Assembly (NCBI GenBank): GCA_021730635.1
Contig: JAJNNC010000015.1
Location: forward strand, 62,001 to 126,000
Direction of reading: 5' to 3'
From: Catalimonadaceae bacterium JC749
GTDB lineage: Bacteria; Bacteroidota; Bacteroidia; Cytophagales; Cyclobacteriaceae
DNA length: 64,000 bases
Shown: positions 1-8,426 of the stretch, piece by piece
Numbering within the stretch: position 1 is the first letter of the stretch
How the letters are laid out: each line of letters opens with the position of its first letter
Made by a program: the position numbers and the translations under genes
Notes under the pieces: model-generated
Database searches by the model: none
What the model was told of the DNA's origin: nothing
What the model saw: the letters and a program-made list of their open reading frames with translations, nothing else

Positions 1-989
1 TGATCCGTGGCAATCACGGCATCAGGAATCAGGATGGCTTCGTGTGCCTCACTGTTCAGTACCCTGGCATTGCCAAACATCCCGGGCTCTATGGCATAAT
101 CCGGATTGGGGAGCAGGGCTCTTCCCTGAAAGGTACCGGTACCAGGATCTACCTCGTTGTCGATAAAATCGATAATACCTTCATGGGCATAGGATTCCTC
201 ATTCAGAAGTTTGACCAACACGGAAAAAGCTGTTTCCTCGGATGATTCATGTCGGGTAGGGTGTAATTTGCTATACTTCAGCAAGGCTGATTCGCTGCCT
301 TCAAAATAAAAGTAGATAGGATCCAGCGAAACAATAGTCGTCAGCAACGTGGACTGATCACTGCCACCGCTGATCAGATTGCCTTCGGTAACAAAATCTT
401 TGCTGACCCTCCCTGCAATGGGGGCTTTTACCTGCGTAAATTGAAGGTCAAGCCGGGCACGGTCTACCAGTGCCTGTGCCGCTTCTATTCTGGCTTGTGC
501 GACATACAGCCCCTGCTGACGCAAATCAAATTCTTCCTGCGAAATGGCTTTGGAGTCTTTCAGCGAGGCTACCCGGTCAAAAGCACTTTGTGCCTGCTGG
601 TGCTCTGCTTTGGCCTGCTGAAGTTGTGCTTCTGCCTGTGCCAGGGCAATGGTAAAGGGGCGCTGGTCGATCACAAAGAGAACCTCTCCCTGACGGACCA
701 TGTCTCCATCCTTAAACTTTACTTTTTCAATATATCCGCTCACACGGGCACGAACTTCAACTCTCTCTACGGCACTAAACCTGCCGGTATATTCATCCCA
801 TTCGGTAATGGATTGATACAGCGGTTTGGAAACCGGTACTTTCAGTAGGGTAGATGGGGGATTAACCTGACCACTGCTGGGTTCGCAACTGATAAGGTAA
901 AGGCTGAGAAGGACAAAGAACAGGAGACCCGCATAATGCTGGATGCTCCTCGGATGAAATTTATATGATATTATTCGGTCAAGATGCAT
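1..989 (-). CDS. RND efflux periplasmic adaptor (HlyD/AcrA family), 3' part outside window
   Basis: This is the membrane-fusion subunit of a tripartite RND efflux pump, linking an inner-membrane pump to an outer-membrane channel. The minus-strand frame is open from an ATG at 989 to the window edge, about 329 codons, with no stop. A lipoprotein signal ends at LISC (Cys35). It is followed by a lipoyl-like half (VRARVSGYIEKVKFKDGDMV), a Gln/Ala-rich helical hairpin, the second lipoyl half (APIAGRVSKDFVTEG) and a barrel segment with the family hallmark DNEVDPGTGTFQGRA. The C-terminal end and the expected RND pump gene would lie to the left. An ArsR gene lies upstream on the same strand, and the gap between them holds two operator-like repeats, suggesting ArsR control. 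The family call is firm; the exported substrate is unknown. Confidence 0.9.
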   Translation of the reverse strand, partial: MHLDRIISYKFHPRSIQHYAGLLFFVLLSLYLISCEPSSGQVNPPSTLLKVPVSKPLYQSITEWDEYTGRFSAVERVEVRARVSGYIEKVKFKDGDMVRQGEVLFVIDQRPFTIALAQAEAQLQQAKAEHQQAQSAFDRVASLKDSKAISQEEFDLRQQGLYVAQARIEAAQALVDRARLDLQFTQVKAPIAGRVSKDFVTEGNLISGGSDQSTLLTTIVSLDPIYFYFEGSESALLKYSKLHPTRHESSEETAFSVLVKLLNEESYAHEGIIDFIDNEVDPGTGTFQGRALLPNPDYAIEPGMFGNARVLNSEAHEAILIPDAVIATD

Positions 990-1130
990 GGTAATAAAGG
1001 GTTTGTTTGAAGAAAATTACTTACCTGATTTTGAATGTACCTTGTGGAGGCTAGGCTTCTGAACATAGCGTCAGAAATCGTTCGGTACTAACAGCAACAG
1101 CTTTTCTTTAGGACAGTAGTCATGATTATT

Positions 1131-1162
1131 AACATTTAAACATTTAAATATATCAATATATT
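1131..1162. promoter_or_regulatory. ArsR operator-like AT-rich repeat, site 1
   Basis: The site contains two overlapping CATTTAAA units followed by TATCAATATATT. TATCAATATATT recurs in reverse complement at about 1639-1650, just upstream of the ArsR gene. Its position between the ArsR and efflux-adaptor genes fits an operator for the adaptor promoter. Assignment to ArsR is inference. Confidence 0.45.
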
Positions 1163-1286
1163 AAGGAAAAAATTGGCGCTTATTTTTCCATAACACGAAA
1201 AGAAAGAAGTGAGGGGCGTACTTTCCGGTGGTGAATTTTTTCCGGTACTATGCTCACTTCTCCGGGACTTGATGTATACTTACTAT

Positions 1287-1315
1287 TAAAACATTTAAAT
1301 GTTTCAATATATCAA
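1287..1315. promoter_or_regulatory. ArsR operator-like site 2 with perfect 14-bp palindrome
   Basis: AACATTTAAATGTT at 1290-1303 is a perfect palindrome and is followed by TCAATATATC, which resembles sites 1 and 3. It sits immediately downstream of the ArsR stop codon and upstream of the adaptor gene on the minus strand. It is probably the second half of a repressor-binding region; the binding protein is inferred. Confidence 0.45.
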
Positions 1316-1325
1316 AGAAAATTTT

Positions 1326-1619
1326 TTAAAAAGATTTCAACTTATTTAAAAAGGTGATATAGGCGTTGAGCACCTCTTCATTGAGGCGGTATCTAACCTT
1401 GCGACCTTCTTTTTCCTGAATGATCAGGTCTACATCTATAAGTTGCTTTACGTGGTGGGAGATAGAGGGTTGGGACAAATGGGTGATATCGAAAATATCA
1501 GTACAGGGTAAACAGTTGGTTTTATTTCTGATTTCCTGCAATATCTGCAAACGGGTGTCGTCGGCAAGGGCTTTAGAAATTTTTCTGGCTTCTTTCAAGT
1601 TCATAATACAATCCCTCAA
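1326..1619 (-). CDS. ArsR/SmtB-family winged-helix repressor
   Basis: A 97-residue DNA-binding repressor. The family motif ALADDTRLQIL lies at about 18-28. The recognition helix region reads LSQPSISHHVKQL and is followed by a wing (EKEGRKVRYRLN). Two cysteines in NCLPC, ahead of the recognition helix, could sense metal or thiol chemistry, but a full metal site cannot be read from the sequence. A second in-frame Met (MNLKEARK) at 1604 may be the true start. The TATCAATATATT motif upstream of its own start suggests autoregulation, and the efflux adaptor downstream on the same strand is the obvious target. The family is certain; the inducer is unknown. Confidence 0.88.
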   Translation of the reverse strand: MRDCIMNLKEARKISKALADDTRLQILQEIRNKTNCLPCTDIFDITHLSQPSISHHVKQLIDVDLIIQEKEGRKVRYRLNEEVLNAYITFLNKLKSF

Positions 1620-1628
1620 GATTAATCG

Positions 1629-1650
1629 AAATATGTAAATATATTGATAA
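1629..1650. promoter_or_regulatory. ArsR autoregulatory operator-like site 3
   Basis: AAATATGTAAATATATTGAT lies just upstream of the ArsR start codon. Its reverse complement shares TATCAATATATT with site 1 at 1151-1162. The location fits self-repression. No protein-binding evidence can be derived from sequence alone. Confidence 0.4.
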
Positions 1651-1839
1651 TACTTATGAATGAACTGCTTAGTTCCCCTAATGTTAAATTTAACTGTAGG
1701 AACATCTAATTGTTGAGCATCTTTTGGCAGACTTATCCACTGTCACAGGATCGCACTGACTGAGCAGTGCCAGTTCCCCCTGCAAAAAATCAGCAAGATA
1801 GCTTTCAGGTTTACACAAGTTTTTTCAGAAAATCAAAAG

Positions 1840-1864
1840 AAATGATCAATATTATATATATTTG
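1840..1864 (+). promoter_or_regulatory. Candidate GntR-gene promoter: Bacteroidota -7 box and shared 12-mer
   Basis: TATATTTG at 1857-1864 matches the Bacteroidota -7 consensus TAnnTTTG, 14 bases before the ATG. No clear -33 TTTG was found at the usual spacing. AAATGATCAATA at 1840-1851 recurs exactly at 2670-2681, directly before the sialate lyase start codon, so it may be a common regulatory element. Confidence 0.4.
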
Positions 1865-1878
1865 CCCTACATAAATAC

Positions 1879-2601
1879 ATGTTATCGATGAAGAAAAAAG
1901 TGGATGAACCTGATTTTGAACCCATTGTCACCGTCACCCGGGCAGAATTGGTGGAAGAACAGATCCGTGCCTATCTGAAGAAAAAAAAACTGAAACTGGG
2001 AGATCCTATTCCCAAGGAAACTGAGCTGGCTGAGTCACTGGGGGTAAGCAGGAATGTGATCCGGGAAGCCTTGAGCCGATTCAGAATGCTGGGCTTGATT
2101 GAATCCCGAAAAAAGCGGGGCATGGTACTCACCAAACCTGATATCATGAATGGACTGGAACGGGTACTGGATCCTAATCTGCTGGACAGAGAAACCCTGT
2201 TGGATATCTTCGAGATGCGACTGGTTTTGGAAATGGGACTGGCCGAACTGCTGTTTATTAAAAAAACGCCTAAAGATGTGGCCGACCTGGAGAAAATCGT
2301 CCATAAAAAGTCTGGTCAGAATAGTATTAAATTTAACCTGGAACATGAAGTGGAGTTTCATAGCAGGCTGTATGAAATTACGGGCAATGAAACCTTGCAC
2401 CGTTTTCAGCGGCTGTTATTACCCATTTTCCAGTTTGTGACCGATGAAGAAGCCCACCACAAAAAGCCTCCCAGAAAAGGAAAAGTTGACCATCAGCAAT
2501 TGGTTGAAATCATCAAAGACGGAAATCCTTTGTCTTTCCGACAGGGTATGTATGACCACCTGGAACCTCATTTTGAATGGATTTCACAAAGAAAAAAATA
2601 A
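1879..2601 (+). CDS. GntR/FadR-family regulator with FCD ligand domain
   Basis: A 240-residue transcription factor. The N-terminal winged helix-turn-helix has the GntR signature (LKLGDPIPKETELAESLGVS, then RNVIREALSRFRMLGLI) at about 38-90. The C-terminal all-helical FCD domain carries likely metal or ligand residues in HEVEFHSRLYE and EAHHK. ATG codons at 1879 and 1888 are both possible starts. It lies 80 bases upstream of the sialate lyase gene in the same direction, so it is the likely controller of the sialic-acid operon. FCD regulators often sense organic acids or sugar acids, including sialate in known NanR proteins. Repressor or activator role and ligand are inferred. Confidence 0.9.
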   Translation: MLSMKKKVDEPDFEPIVTVTRAELVEEQIRAYLKKKKLKLGDPIPKETELAESLGVSRNVIREALSRFRMLGLIESRKKRGMVLTKPDIMNGLERVLDPNLLDRETLLDIFEMRLVLEMGLAELLFIKKTPKDVADLEKIVHKKSGQNSIKFNLEHEVEFHSRLYEITGNETLHRFQRLLLPIFQFVTDEEAHHKKPPRKGKVDHQQLVEIIKDGNPLSFRQGMYDHLEPHFEWISQRKK

Positions 2602-2651
2602 TTGTCATAGTTTGACTTGACATTTTGAAGATATTTTTCTCACATTTGCAA

Positions 2652-2664
2652 TATGTAGTACATA
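2652..2664. promoter_or_regulatory. Candidate GntR/FadR operator before sialate lyase
   Basis: TATGTAGTACATA is a perfect palindrome around a central G. It contains the GT-N3-AC core typical of FadR-subfamily GntR operators. It lies 18 bases upstream of the lyase ATG and just downstream of the regulator gene. The shared 12-mer AAATGATCAATA follows at 2670-2681. Binding by the adjacent regulator is inference. Confidence 0.45.
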
Positions 2665-2681
2665 ACTTCAAATGATCAATA

Positions 2682-3608
2682 ATGCAAAAAACCAAAGGTT
2701 TGATTTCCGCTGCCTTCACGCCCTTTCATCGTGATTTTTCTGTCAATTATCCTCACATACCGCAACAGGTCAAGCAACTGATGGCCGGTGGGGTTTCGGG
2801 TACCCTTATCTGTGGCTCAACAGGGGAGGGATACTCCTTGTCGGTGCAGGAAAGGATGCAAATCGCCGAAGTGTGGCGGGAACATATACCGGATAATTTT
2901 TCTCTCTTTGTCCATGTGGGCCATAATGCCATACCGGAAGCCCGTACCCTGGCGGAACATGCCCATAGGATGGGTGTCAAAGGAATTATCGTGAGTGCGC
3001 CTACCTATTTTAAACCCAAAAATGTAGAGGATTTAATGGCCTATTGTAAGGCCATCGTCGAAGGGCTCGAAGGTACTCCTGTGTATTATTACCATATTCC
3101 CTCTTTGAGCGGGGTTCACTTTTCCATGCTCCGCTTGCTGGAGCTGGCCAGTGAATCCATCCCTGATTTCAGAGGGATCAAATACACCTACGAAGATCTG
3201 GACGAATTACAGCAGTGCCTACAGTATCAGCCCCAGGCCTATGAAATAGTTTTTGGTCGGGATGAGCTGCTACTCAGTGCCTTGCAACTGGGGATCACAG
3301 GAGCAATCGGGAGTACCTACAATTATATGGCGCCTCTTTTCAACGAAATGATGCAGGCACACCGGAGGGGAGATAGTGAGAAAGCAGCTTTCTTCCAACA
3401 GGAAGCCAATGCCATCATCAAAATTATCATCCGGTATGGCGGAGGCATTGTGGCCGGAAAAGCCATGATGGATATGCTAGGCATGGGGTGTGGTCCTTTA
3501 CGACTTCCTCTCAGCAACCTTGAGCCCCAAGAAATGCAGGAGATGGAATCCGCCCTGATGAACACCAAACTGATGCAATATGTCAACAACCCTACAATAG
3601 AAAGATAA
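2682..3608 (+). CDS. nanA: N-acetylneuraminate lyase (class I aldolase)
   Basis: Cleaves N-acetylneuraminate to N-acetylmannosamine and pyruvate in the cytoplasm. The 308-residue TIM barrel carries the carboxylate-binding loop GSTGEG at 45-50, the catalytic Tyr137 in YYYHIP, and the Schiff-base Lys167 in RGIKYT. The YYYHIP and GIKYT forms are closer to animal-type sialate lyases than to DapA. It is first in a run of nine closely spaced plus-strand genes that include two sialidases and a mutarotase-symporter, which supports the sialate assignment. SusC follows after 14 bases. No N-acetylmannosamine epimerase or kinase lies in this window. A related 2-keto-3-deoxy acid substrate remains possible. 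Confidence 0.85.
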   Translation: MQKTKGLISAAFTPFHRDFSVNYPHIPQQVKQLMAGGVSGTLICGSTGEGYSLSVQERMQIAEVWREHIPDNFSLFVHVGHNAIPEARTLAEHAHRMGVKGIIVSAPTYFKPKNVEDLMAYCKAIVEGLEGTPVYYYHIPSLSGVHFSMLRLLELASESIPDFRGIKYTYEDLDELQQCLQYQPQAYEIVFGRDELLLSALQLGITGAIGSTYNYMAPLFNEMMQAHRRGDSEKAAFFQQEANAIIKIIIRYGGGIVAGKAMMDMLGMGCGPLRLPLSNLEPQEMQEMESALMNTKLMQYVNNPTIER

Positions 3609-3622
3609 ATATCCAAAACACT

Positions 3623-6600
3623 ATGAAATCTAAAATGTACCTAAAACTAACAGCTTTAATGGTTTGCTTTTGGATGTGGCAGTCTCCTCTGTCACTGGCG
3701 CAGCAAGAGATTACCGTACGAGGAACGGTGACCTCCGATGAGGATAAAGAAGGCCTCCCGGGTGTGAATGTGATTGTGAAAGGAAGTAGCCAGGGAACGG
3801 TCACAGATGTTGCAGGAAATTATACGCTCTCTGTTCCCTCACGGGAAACTACCCTGGTATTTAGTTCTATCGGATTCAAACCCATAGAAGCAGCGGTAGG
3901 GGATCGCTCTGAAATCAATGTGGTCTTATCGCCGGATGTCACTTCTTTAGACGAGGTGGTGGTGGTGGGATATGGTGAACAATCCAGGGCTACCCTGACC
4001 AGTTCGGTCTCTAAAATTCAGCAGGAGGAACTGGAAAATATTCCATCTATCAACCCTATACAGGCCTTAAAAGGAAAGGCAGCTGGCCTGGATATCCGTG
4101 TCACCTCCGGTATGCCGGGGGAAGGTGCCGATGTGATTATCCGGGGAGGAACCTCCACGTCTCCCGACAATGATGGTCCGCTGGTGATCATCGATGGGGT
4201 CTACCGTACCATCAGTGATGTGAACCCTGCCGATATTGAATCCATACAGATTCTGAAAGATGCGGCCTCTACCGCCATCTATGGCGCTCAGGGTGCGAAT
4301 GGTATCATTCTGATCACCACCAAAACGGGTGGCAGAAATCAGAAAGGCCAGATCACAGTGGATTACGCCCACCAAATTGACCGTCAGACCCGACGTTATC
4401 CGTTTTCTTCTGCCAGAGATTATCTATGGGCTTCCCGTGTGGCAGCGGATGCCGAACTGGATTATAATACCAAAAACAGATTAACAGGAGGGGCTTACCC
4501 ATATTCCACGGGCGCTATCACCGGTAGCCTGCACGGTCCTGGCTATGGCAATGCGGTCTCTACCACTGAATTTGTGGATGATCTGGTAGCGGCAGAAGGA
4601 CAGCCCTATGTGGATGATTTGTTAAACCGGCAGGGGTATGAAACCATGACCGATCCGGTCACCGGCAGAGAGATTATTTTTAAAGATAACCAGTATCAGG
4701 ATGTGATGTTCCAGACGGGCAGGATGGATAATGTGAACCTGGGTTTTACCAAAGGAGGAGAGCAATATAGTCTGTATACCAACCTGGGCTATGCGGATGC
4801 TACCGGTACGGTGCAGGGCACCTATTATAAAAGAATGAGCTATATTCTTAATGGGAATTTCTGGCCCAGTGACAAGGTCAAGGTATCGGCAGGCTTGAAT
4901 TATCAGTATACCAATGATGCGGGACCAAAATCATACCAGGAAACCATCAACCGCTCCTCCAGACTGCCCTATACGACTCGTCTGTATTACGACGATGGTC
5001 TGCCCGCCATCGGAGAGTCTGCGGGTTCTCCCCGGAATATTCTCCATGAATTGTATTATGAAGATTTCTCTACCGAACGCAGCCGTACCACTATGCGTCT
5101 TGGCATGGAATGGGAAATCATCAAAGGGCTCTTTTTCAAACCATCAGGGTCTATTTATGAGGTGAATACCAATTCAAACGGATTTGAAAAATACCATGAA
5201 TACGACAAAAGACGTCAGATGTATGCGGACCACCAATTGGGTAAGCAGTATATGTTTGATGGGGTGATGACCTATGAGAAAAGCCTGGGGTGGCATAATC
5301 TCTCCCTGTTGGCAGGTACGAATTTTACATTCGACCGTCAGTTTAAGCTGCAGGGCGATGGGCAAAATGCGCCTACCGATTACATTCCTTCCCTCAATGC
5401 TTCGGCAACTGAAGACGAGAGGGTCACCTCAGAAATTACGAAAGACGCGTTGCTCTCTTATTTTGGTAGGGCCATCTATGACTACAAGAAAAAGTATCTG
5501 TTTAGCGGCAGTTTGCGCTATGATGGTTCCTCCCGTTTTGCCGAGAACAAAAAATGGGGACTCTTTCCCGCCTTTTCTTTCGGCTGGAATGTGCATGAAG
5601 AAGCCTTCTGGAATAGCAGTCTGCTCAATCAGTTAAAGGTAAGAACTTCCTGGGGACAGGCTGGTAATAATAATCTGTCTATCTCAGATACACAGGGCGC
5701 TTATACCATCGGTTATAACTACGATGAGCAACCCGGCTTGTTGAATACGACCCTGGCCAACAGAAGCTTGTTATGGGAGACTACTTCTTCTTTTGATGTG
5801 GGAGTAGATATGGCCCTCTTCCAAAACCGGGTCACGCTGCTGGCTGATTTTTATGATAAAATTACGGACGATCGTCTGGTAAGTATTCCTTTGGCCAGTC
5901 AGACGGGTTTTACCTCTATCGTTTCCAATTTTGGAAAATTGAGAAACAGAGGAGTAGAGGTAGAACTGGGTGCCAATGTCCTGAACAAAGGGGGCTTCAG
6001 CTGGGATATGAACTTTAATTTTAGTTTTAACCGCCTCATTGTATTGGAATTACCGGACAATGAGAATGAGAAAAACCGCATCAATGGCGGGTTGGTCTAT
6101 GATAAGGAAAAAGGGGATTATGTGATGGTTGGTGGATTGGCAGAAGGGGAGCGGATCGGAGGGGTATGGGCTTACCATATGCTGGGTGTTTATGCCACCG
6201 ATGAAGAAGCCCTGGACGCTCCATATGATACCAAAGTTTCAGGAGCCTGGCTTAACCTGCCGGAAGATCAGCCGCAGAAAGTAGGAGGGGATGCCATTTG
6301 GGAAGACCTGGATAACAATGGTATCATCGATGACCGGGATGTGGTGTTTATGGGTTATGTGAGTCCGGATAAATTTGGAGGCATGGTCAATACTTTCTCC
6401 TGGAAAGGCCTCACCGCCCGCTTTGTCATGGACTATGCCATGGGGCATGTGATCAACAATTCCTGGAGAGCCAGAGCCAATGGCAATGCCCGTAACAGGG
6501 TGATGACCCTAACCGATGTAAGCAGTGGAGCAATGTGGTGGAACCAGGGGGATCAGGCCAAATATCCCCGGTATAATGCAGCCTCCGACTGGGACAATGG

Positions 6601-6913
6601 GAAAAGAAACCATGTACGCCAGATCGATTCCTACAATGGCGTTGGACTGGATGAAGGCTATAATACAGACAATTCATTGTATTTCAGCAAAGGAGATTTT
6701 CTGGCATTCCGTGAAGTATCACTAAGTTACCGCCTTCCTGCTACGCTGACAGAAAAGTGGAAAATGAACCAGGTGATGTTCAATGCCGGCATGTATAACC
6801 TTGGTTATCTCACCGCCTTTGATGGCCTGACGCCCGAACATTACAATGGATATGAGCAGGGTGATTATCCACGTCCGATGCAAATCATATTGGGTTGTAA
6901 TGTGAGTTTCTAA
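3623..6913 (+). CDS. SusC/RagA-type TonB-dependent outer-membrane transporter
   Basis: An outer-membrane importer of 1096 residues that takes up glycan fragments using TonB energy together with its SusD partner. A signal peptide (about 1-27) ends before QQEIT. A carboxypeptidase-regulatory-like beta domain spans about 30-108, followed by the SusC hallmark DEVVVVGYG at 110-118. The plug domain has NPIQALKGKAAGLDIRV, and a long barrel region ends in aromatic NVSF. There is no N-terminal STN domain, unlike the SusC at 34653, so it is not expected to signal through a FecR/sigma pair. The SusD partner begins 19 bases downstream. Context points to a sialylated, possibly sulfated glycan. Confidence 0.95.
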   Translation: MKSKMYLKLTALMVCFWMWQSPLSLAQQEITVRGTVTSDEDKEGLPGVNVIVKGSSQGTVTDVAGNYTLSVPSRETTLVFSSIGFKPIEAAVGDRSEINVVLSPDVTSLDEVVVVGYGEQSRATLTSSVSKIQQEELENIPSINPIQALKGKAAGLDIRVTSGMPGEGADVIIRGGTSTSPDNDGPLVIIDGVYRTISDVNPADIESIQILKDAASTAIYGAQGANGIILITTKTGGRNQKGQITVDYAHQIDRQTRRYPFSSARDYLWASRVAADAELDYNTKNRLTGGAYPYSTGAITGSLHGPGYGNAVSTTEFVDDLVAAEGQPYVDDLLNRQGYETMTDPVTGREIIFKDNQYQDVMFQTGRMDNVNLGFTKGGEQYSLYTNLGYADATGTVQGTYYKRMSYILNGNFWPSDKVKVSAGLNYQYTNDAGPKSYQETINRSSRLPYTTRLYYDDGLPAIGESAGSPRNILHELYYEDFSTERSRTTMRLGMEWEIIKGLFFKPSGSIYEVNTNSNGFEKYHEYDKRRQMYADHQLGKQYMFDGVMTYEKSLGWHNLSLLAGTNFTFDRQFKLQGDGQNAPTDYIPSLNASATEDERVTSEITKDALLSYFGRAIYDYKKKYLFSGSLRYDGSSRFAENKKWGLFPAFSFGWNVHEEAFWNSSLLNQLKVRTSWGQAGNNNLSISDTQGAYTIGYNYDEQPGLLNTTLANRSLLWETTSSFDVGVDMALFQNRVTLLADFYDKITDDRLVSIPLASQTGFTSIVSNFGKLRNRGVEVELGANVLNKGGFSWDMNFNFSFNRLIVLELPDNENEKNRINGGLVYDKEKGDYVMVGGLAEGERIGGVWAYHMLGVYATDEEALDAPYDTKVSGAWLNLPEDQPQKVGGDAIWEDLDNNGIIDDRDVVFMGYVSPDKFGGMVNTFSWKGLTARFVMDYAMGHVINNSWRARANGNARNRVMTLTDVSSGAMWWNQGDQAKYPRYNAASDWDNGKRNHVRQIDSYNGVGLDEGYNTDNSLYFSKGDFLAFREVSLSYRLPATLTEKWKMNQVMFNAGMYNLGYLTAFDGLTPEHYNGYEQGDYPRPMQIILGCNVSF

Positions 6914-6932
6914 TCTTAACAACATTGAAATC

Positions 6933-8426
6933 ATGAATACTTATCATCAATTATATAGATTTCTTATTTCCCTTTGCCTGACCACAGCGCTCCTCACCGG
7001 CTGTGCCGATGAACTGGATATTGTTCCGGTTTCCGATATCACTTCTGCTGGTTTCTGGAACACGGAAGATGACGCACAAGCCTATCTGACCGGTATTTAC
7101 GATAAATTACGGGATGTATACAATACGACCTTATTTTTTGAAGATCGTTCGGATTCCTTTGCGCCCGGCGATATAGGACCGGTGTCGGAAGCCTGGAGTC
7201 AGAGTCTGAGTGCTTCCAATGCTCCCAACTGGGATGACTGGTATAACCTGATCTATCATTGTAATTTGCTCTTGAAGGAAACAGAAAATATTAGTTTCAG
7301 AGAGGAAACGGATAAAAATCAGGTAAAAGCGGAAGCTCATTTCATCCGTGCCTTTGCTTATTTTTCACTGGCCAGAATCTGGGGAGAAGTACCACTGGAA
7401 CTGACACCCCTGGAAAGTGCTGATGCCGAACTGAAACCCCGGGCACCCCTGTCCGATGTTTTTCAGCAGATAAAATCCGATGTGGAACAGTCGCTGAACT
7501 TATTTGCCGATAATATAATCGCTGATAAAAACAAAGTGTCCAGACCTGCGGCTTTGGCCCTGAAAGCAGATGTGATGCTGTGGACAGGCAAAGTGCTCGG
7601 TGGAGGGCAAGCTGATTTTGAAGTAGCACTCAGTGCGCTGAATGAAATTGAATCCACAGGTGTCACCTTGCTGGATGATACGGATAAGCTGGCCAACTAC
7701 TGGAGTATATTTTCATCAGAGAATGAGAATCATGAAGAAATAATATTTTCCCTTTTCTTCAAATACCAGGAACAGGATGGGATGTATGCCACCAATCTGA
7801 CTTCCTGGGGTATCAACGTGCAGGGTGCAGACAACTATCAGGATTTGCCGGTAACAGAAGCGAACCGGGCCAGAGCGGTTTACGCACCCAGTCCCAAACT
7901 CAGAGACCTGTATGCTGAGTATCCGGAGGATGTCCGCAACGAAATCGTGATCATAGACGCCATTACCACTGATGCCACTACGGGTGCTGTCGATACGATT
8001 CTCACCTGCTTTAATAAGTTTCGAGGCACTGTGTATGACGATCGTTATTTTGACAATGATATTAATGTCTATCGCTGGGGAGGTTTGCTGTTGCTCAAAG
8101 CCGAAGCCCTGGCTGCTCTGAACAGAACACAGGAAGCTGTGATGGCTTTGGATCTGGTAAGAGCCCGTGCCAATACCCCTGCTTATGCCGGTCCGATGGA
8201 TCAGCAATCGGTAGAAAAAACTGTGCTTGAAGAACGCTGGCGGGAACTGGTTGGAGAGTTGAAACGCTGGCCGGATTTGGTACGGTTTTATCATGGAGGC
8301 ACCATCAACATTTACGAAGAAGTGCCTAACCTGCAAGGCAAAAACAGCTATCCTTTATATTTCCCTGTTCATCAATCGGTACTGGATAATAATGAGCTAT
8401 TGACCCAAACGGAGGGTTATGAATAG
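6933..8426 (+). CDS. SusD/RagB-family glycan-binding lipoprotein
   Basis: A surface lipoprotein of 497 residues that captures glycans and forms the lid over the SusC barrel. The lipobox LLTGC gives a lipidated Cys24. The N-terminal SusD fold is visible in DDAQAYLTGIYDKLRD, the TPR-like stretch in AEAHFIRAFAYFSLARIWGEVPL and the conserved C-terminal LEERWRELVGELKRWPDLVRF. Its last 8 bases overlap the downstream sialidase gene if that gene starts at 8419, implying translational coupling. Partner SusC is immediately upstream. Confidence 0.95.
   Translation: MNTYHQLYRFLISLCLTTALLTGCADELDIVPVSDITSAGFWNTEDDAQAYLTGIYDKLRDVYNTTLFFEDRSDSFAPGDIGPVSEAWSQSLSASNAPNWDDWYNLIYHCNLLLKETENISFREETDKNQVKAEAHFIRAFAYFSLARIWGEVPLELTPLESADAELKPRAPLSDVFQQIKSDVEQSLNLFADNIIADKNKVSRPAALALKADVMLWTGKVLGGGQADFEVALSALNEIESTGVTLLDDTDKLANYWSIFSSENENHEEIIFSLFFKYQEQDGMYATNLTSWGINVQGADNYQDLPVTEANRARAVYAPSPKLRDLYAEYPEDVRNEIVIIDAITTDATTGAVDTILTCFNKFRGTVYDDRYFDNDINVYRWGGLLLLKAEALAALNRTQEAVMALDLVRARANTPAYAGPMDQQSVEKTVLEERWRELVGELKRWPDLVRFYHGGTINIYEEVPNLQGKNSYPLYFPVHQSVLDNNELLTQTEGYE

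Noticed and set aside
7716-8336. 206-codon minus-strand open frame
   Set aside because: It is the mirror of the well-supported SusD gene and codes for no recognisable protein.
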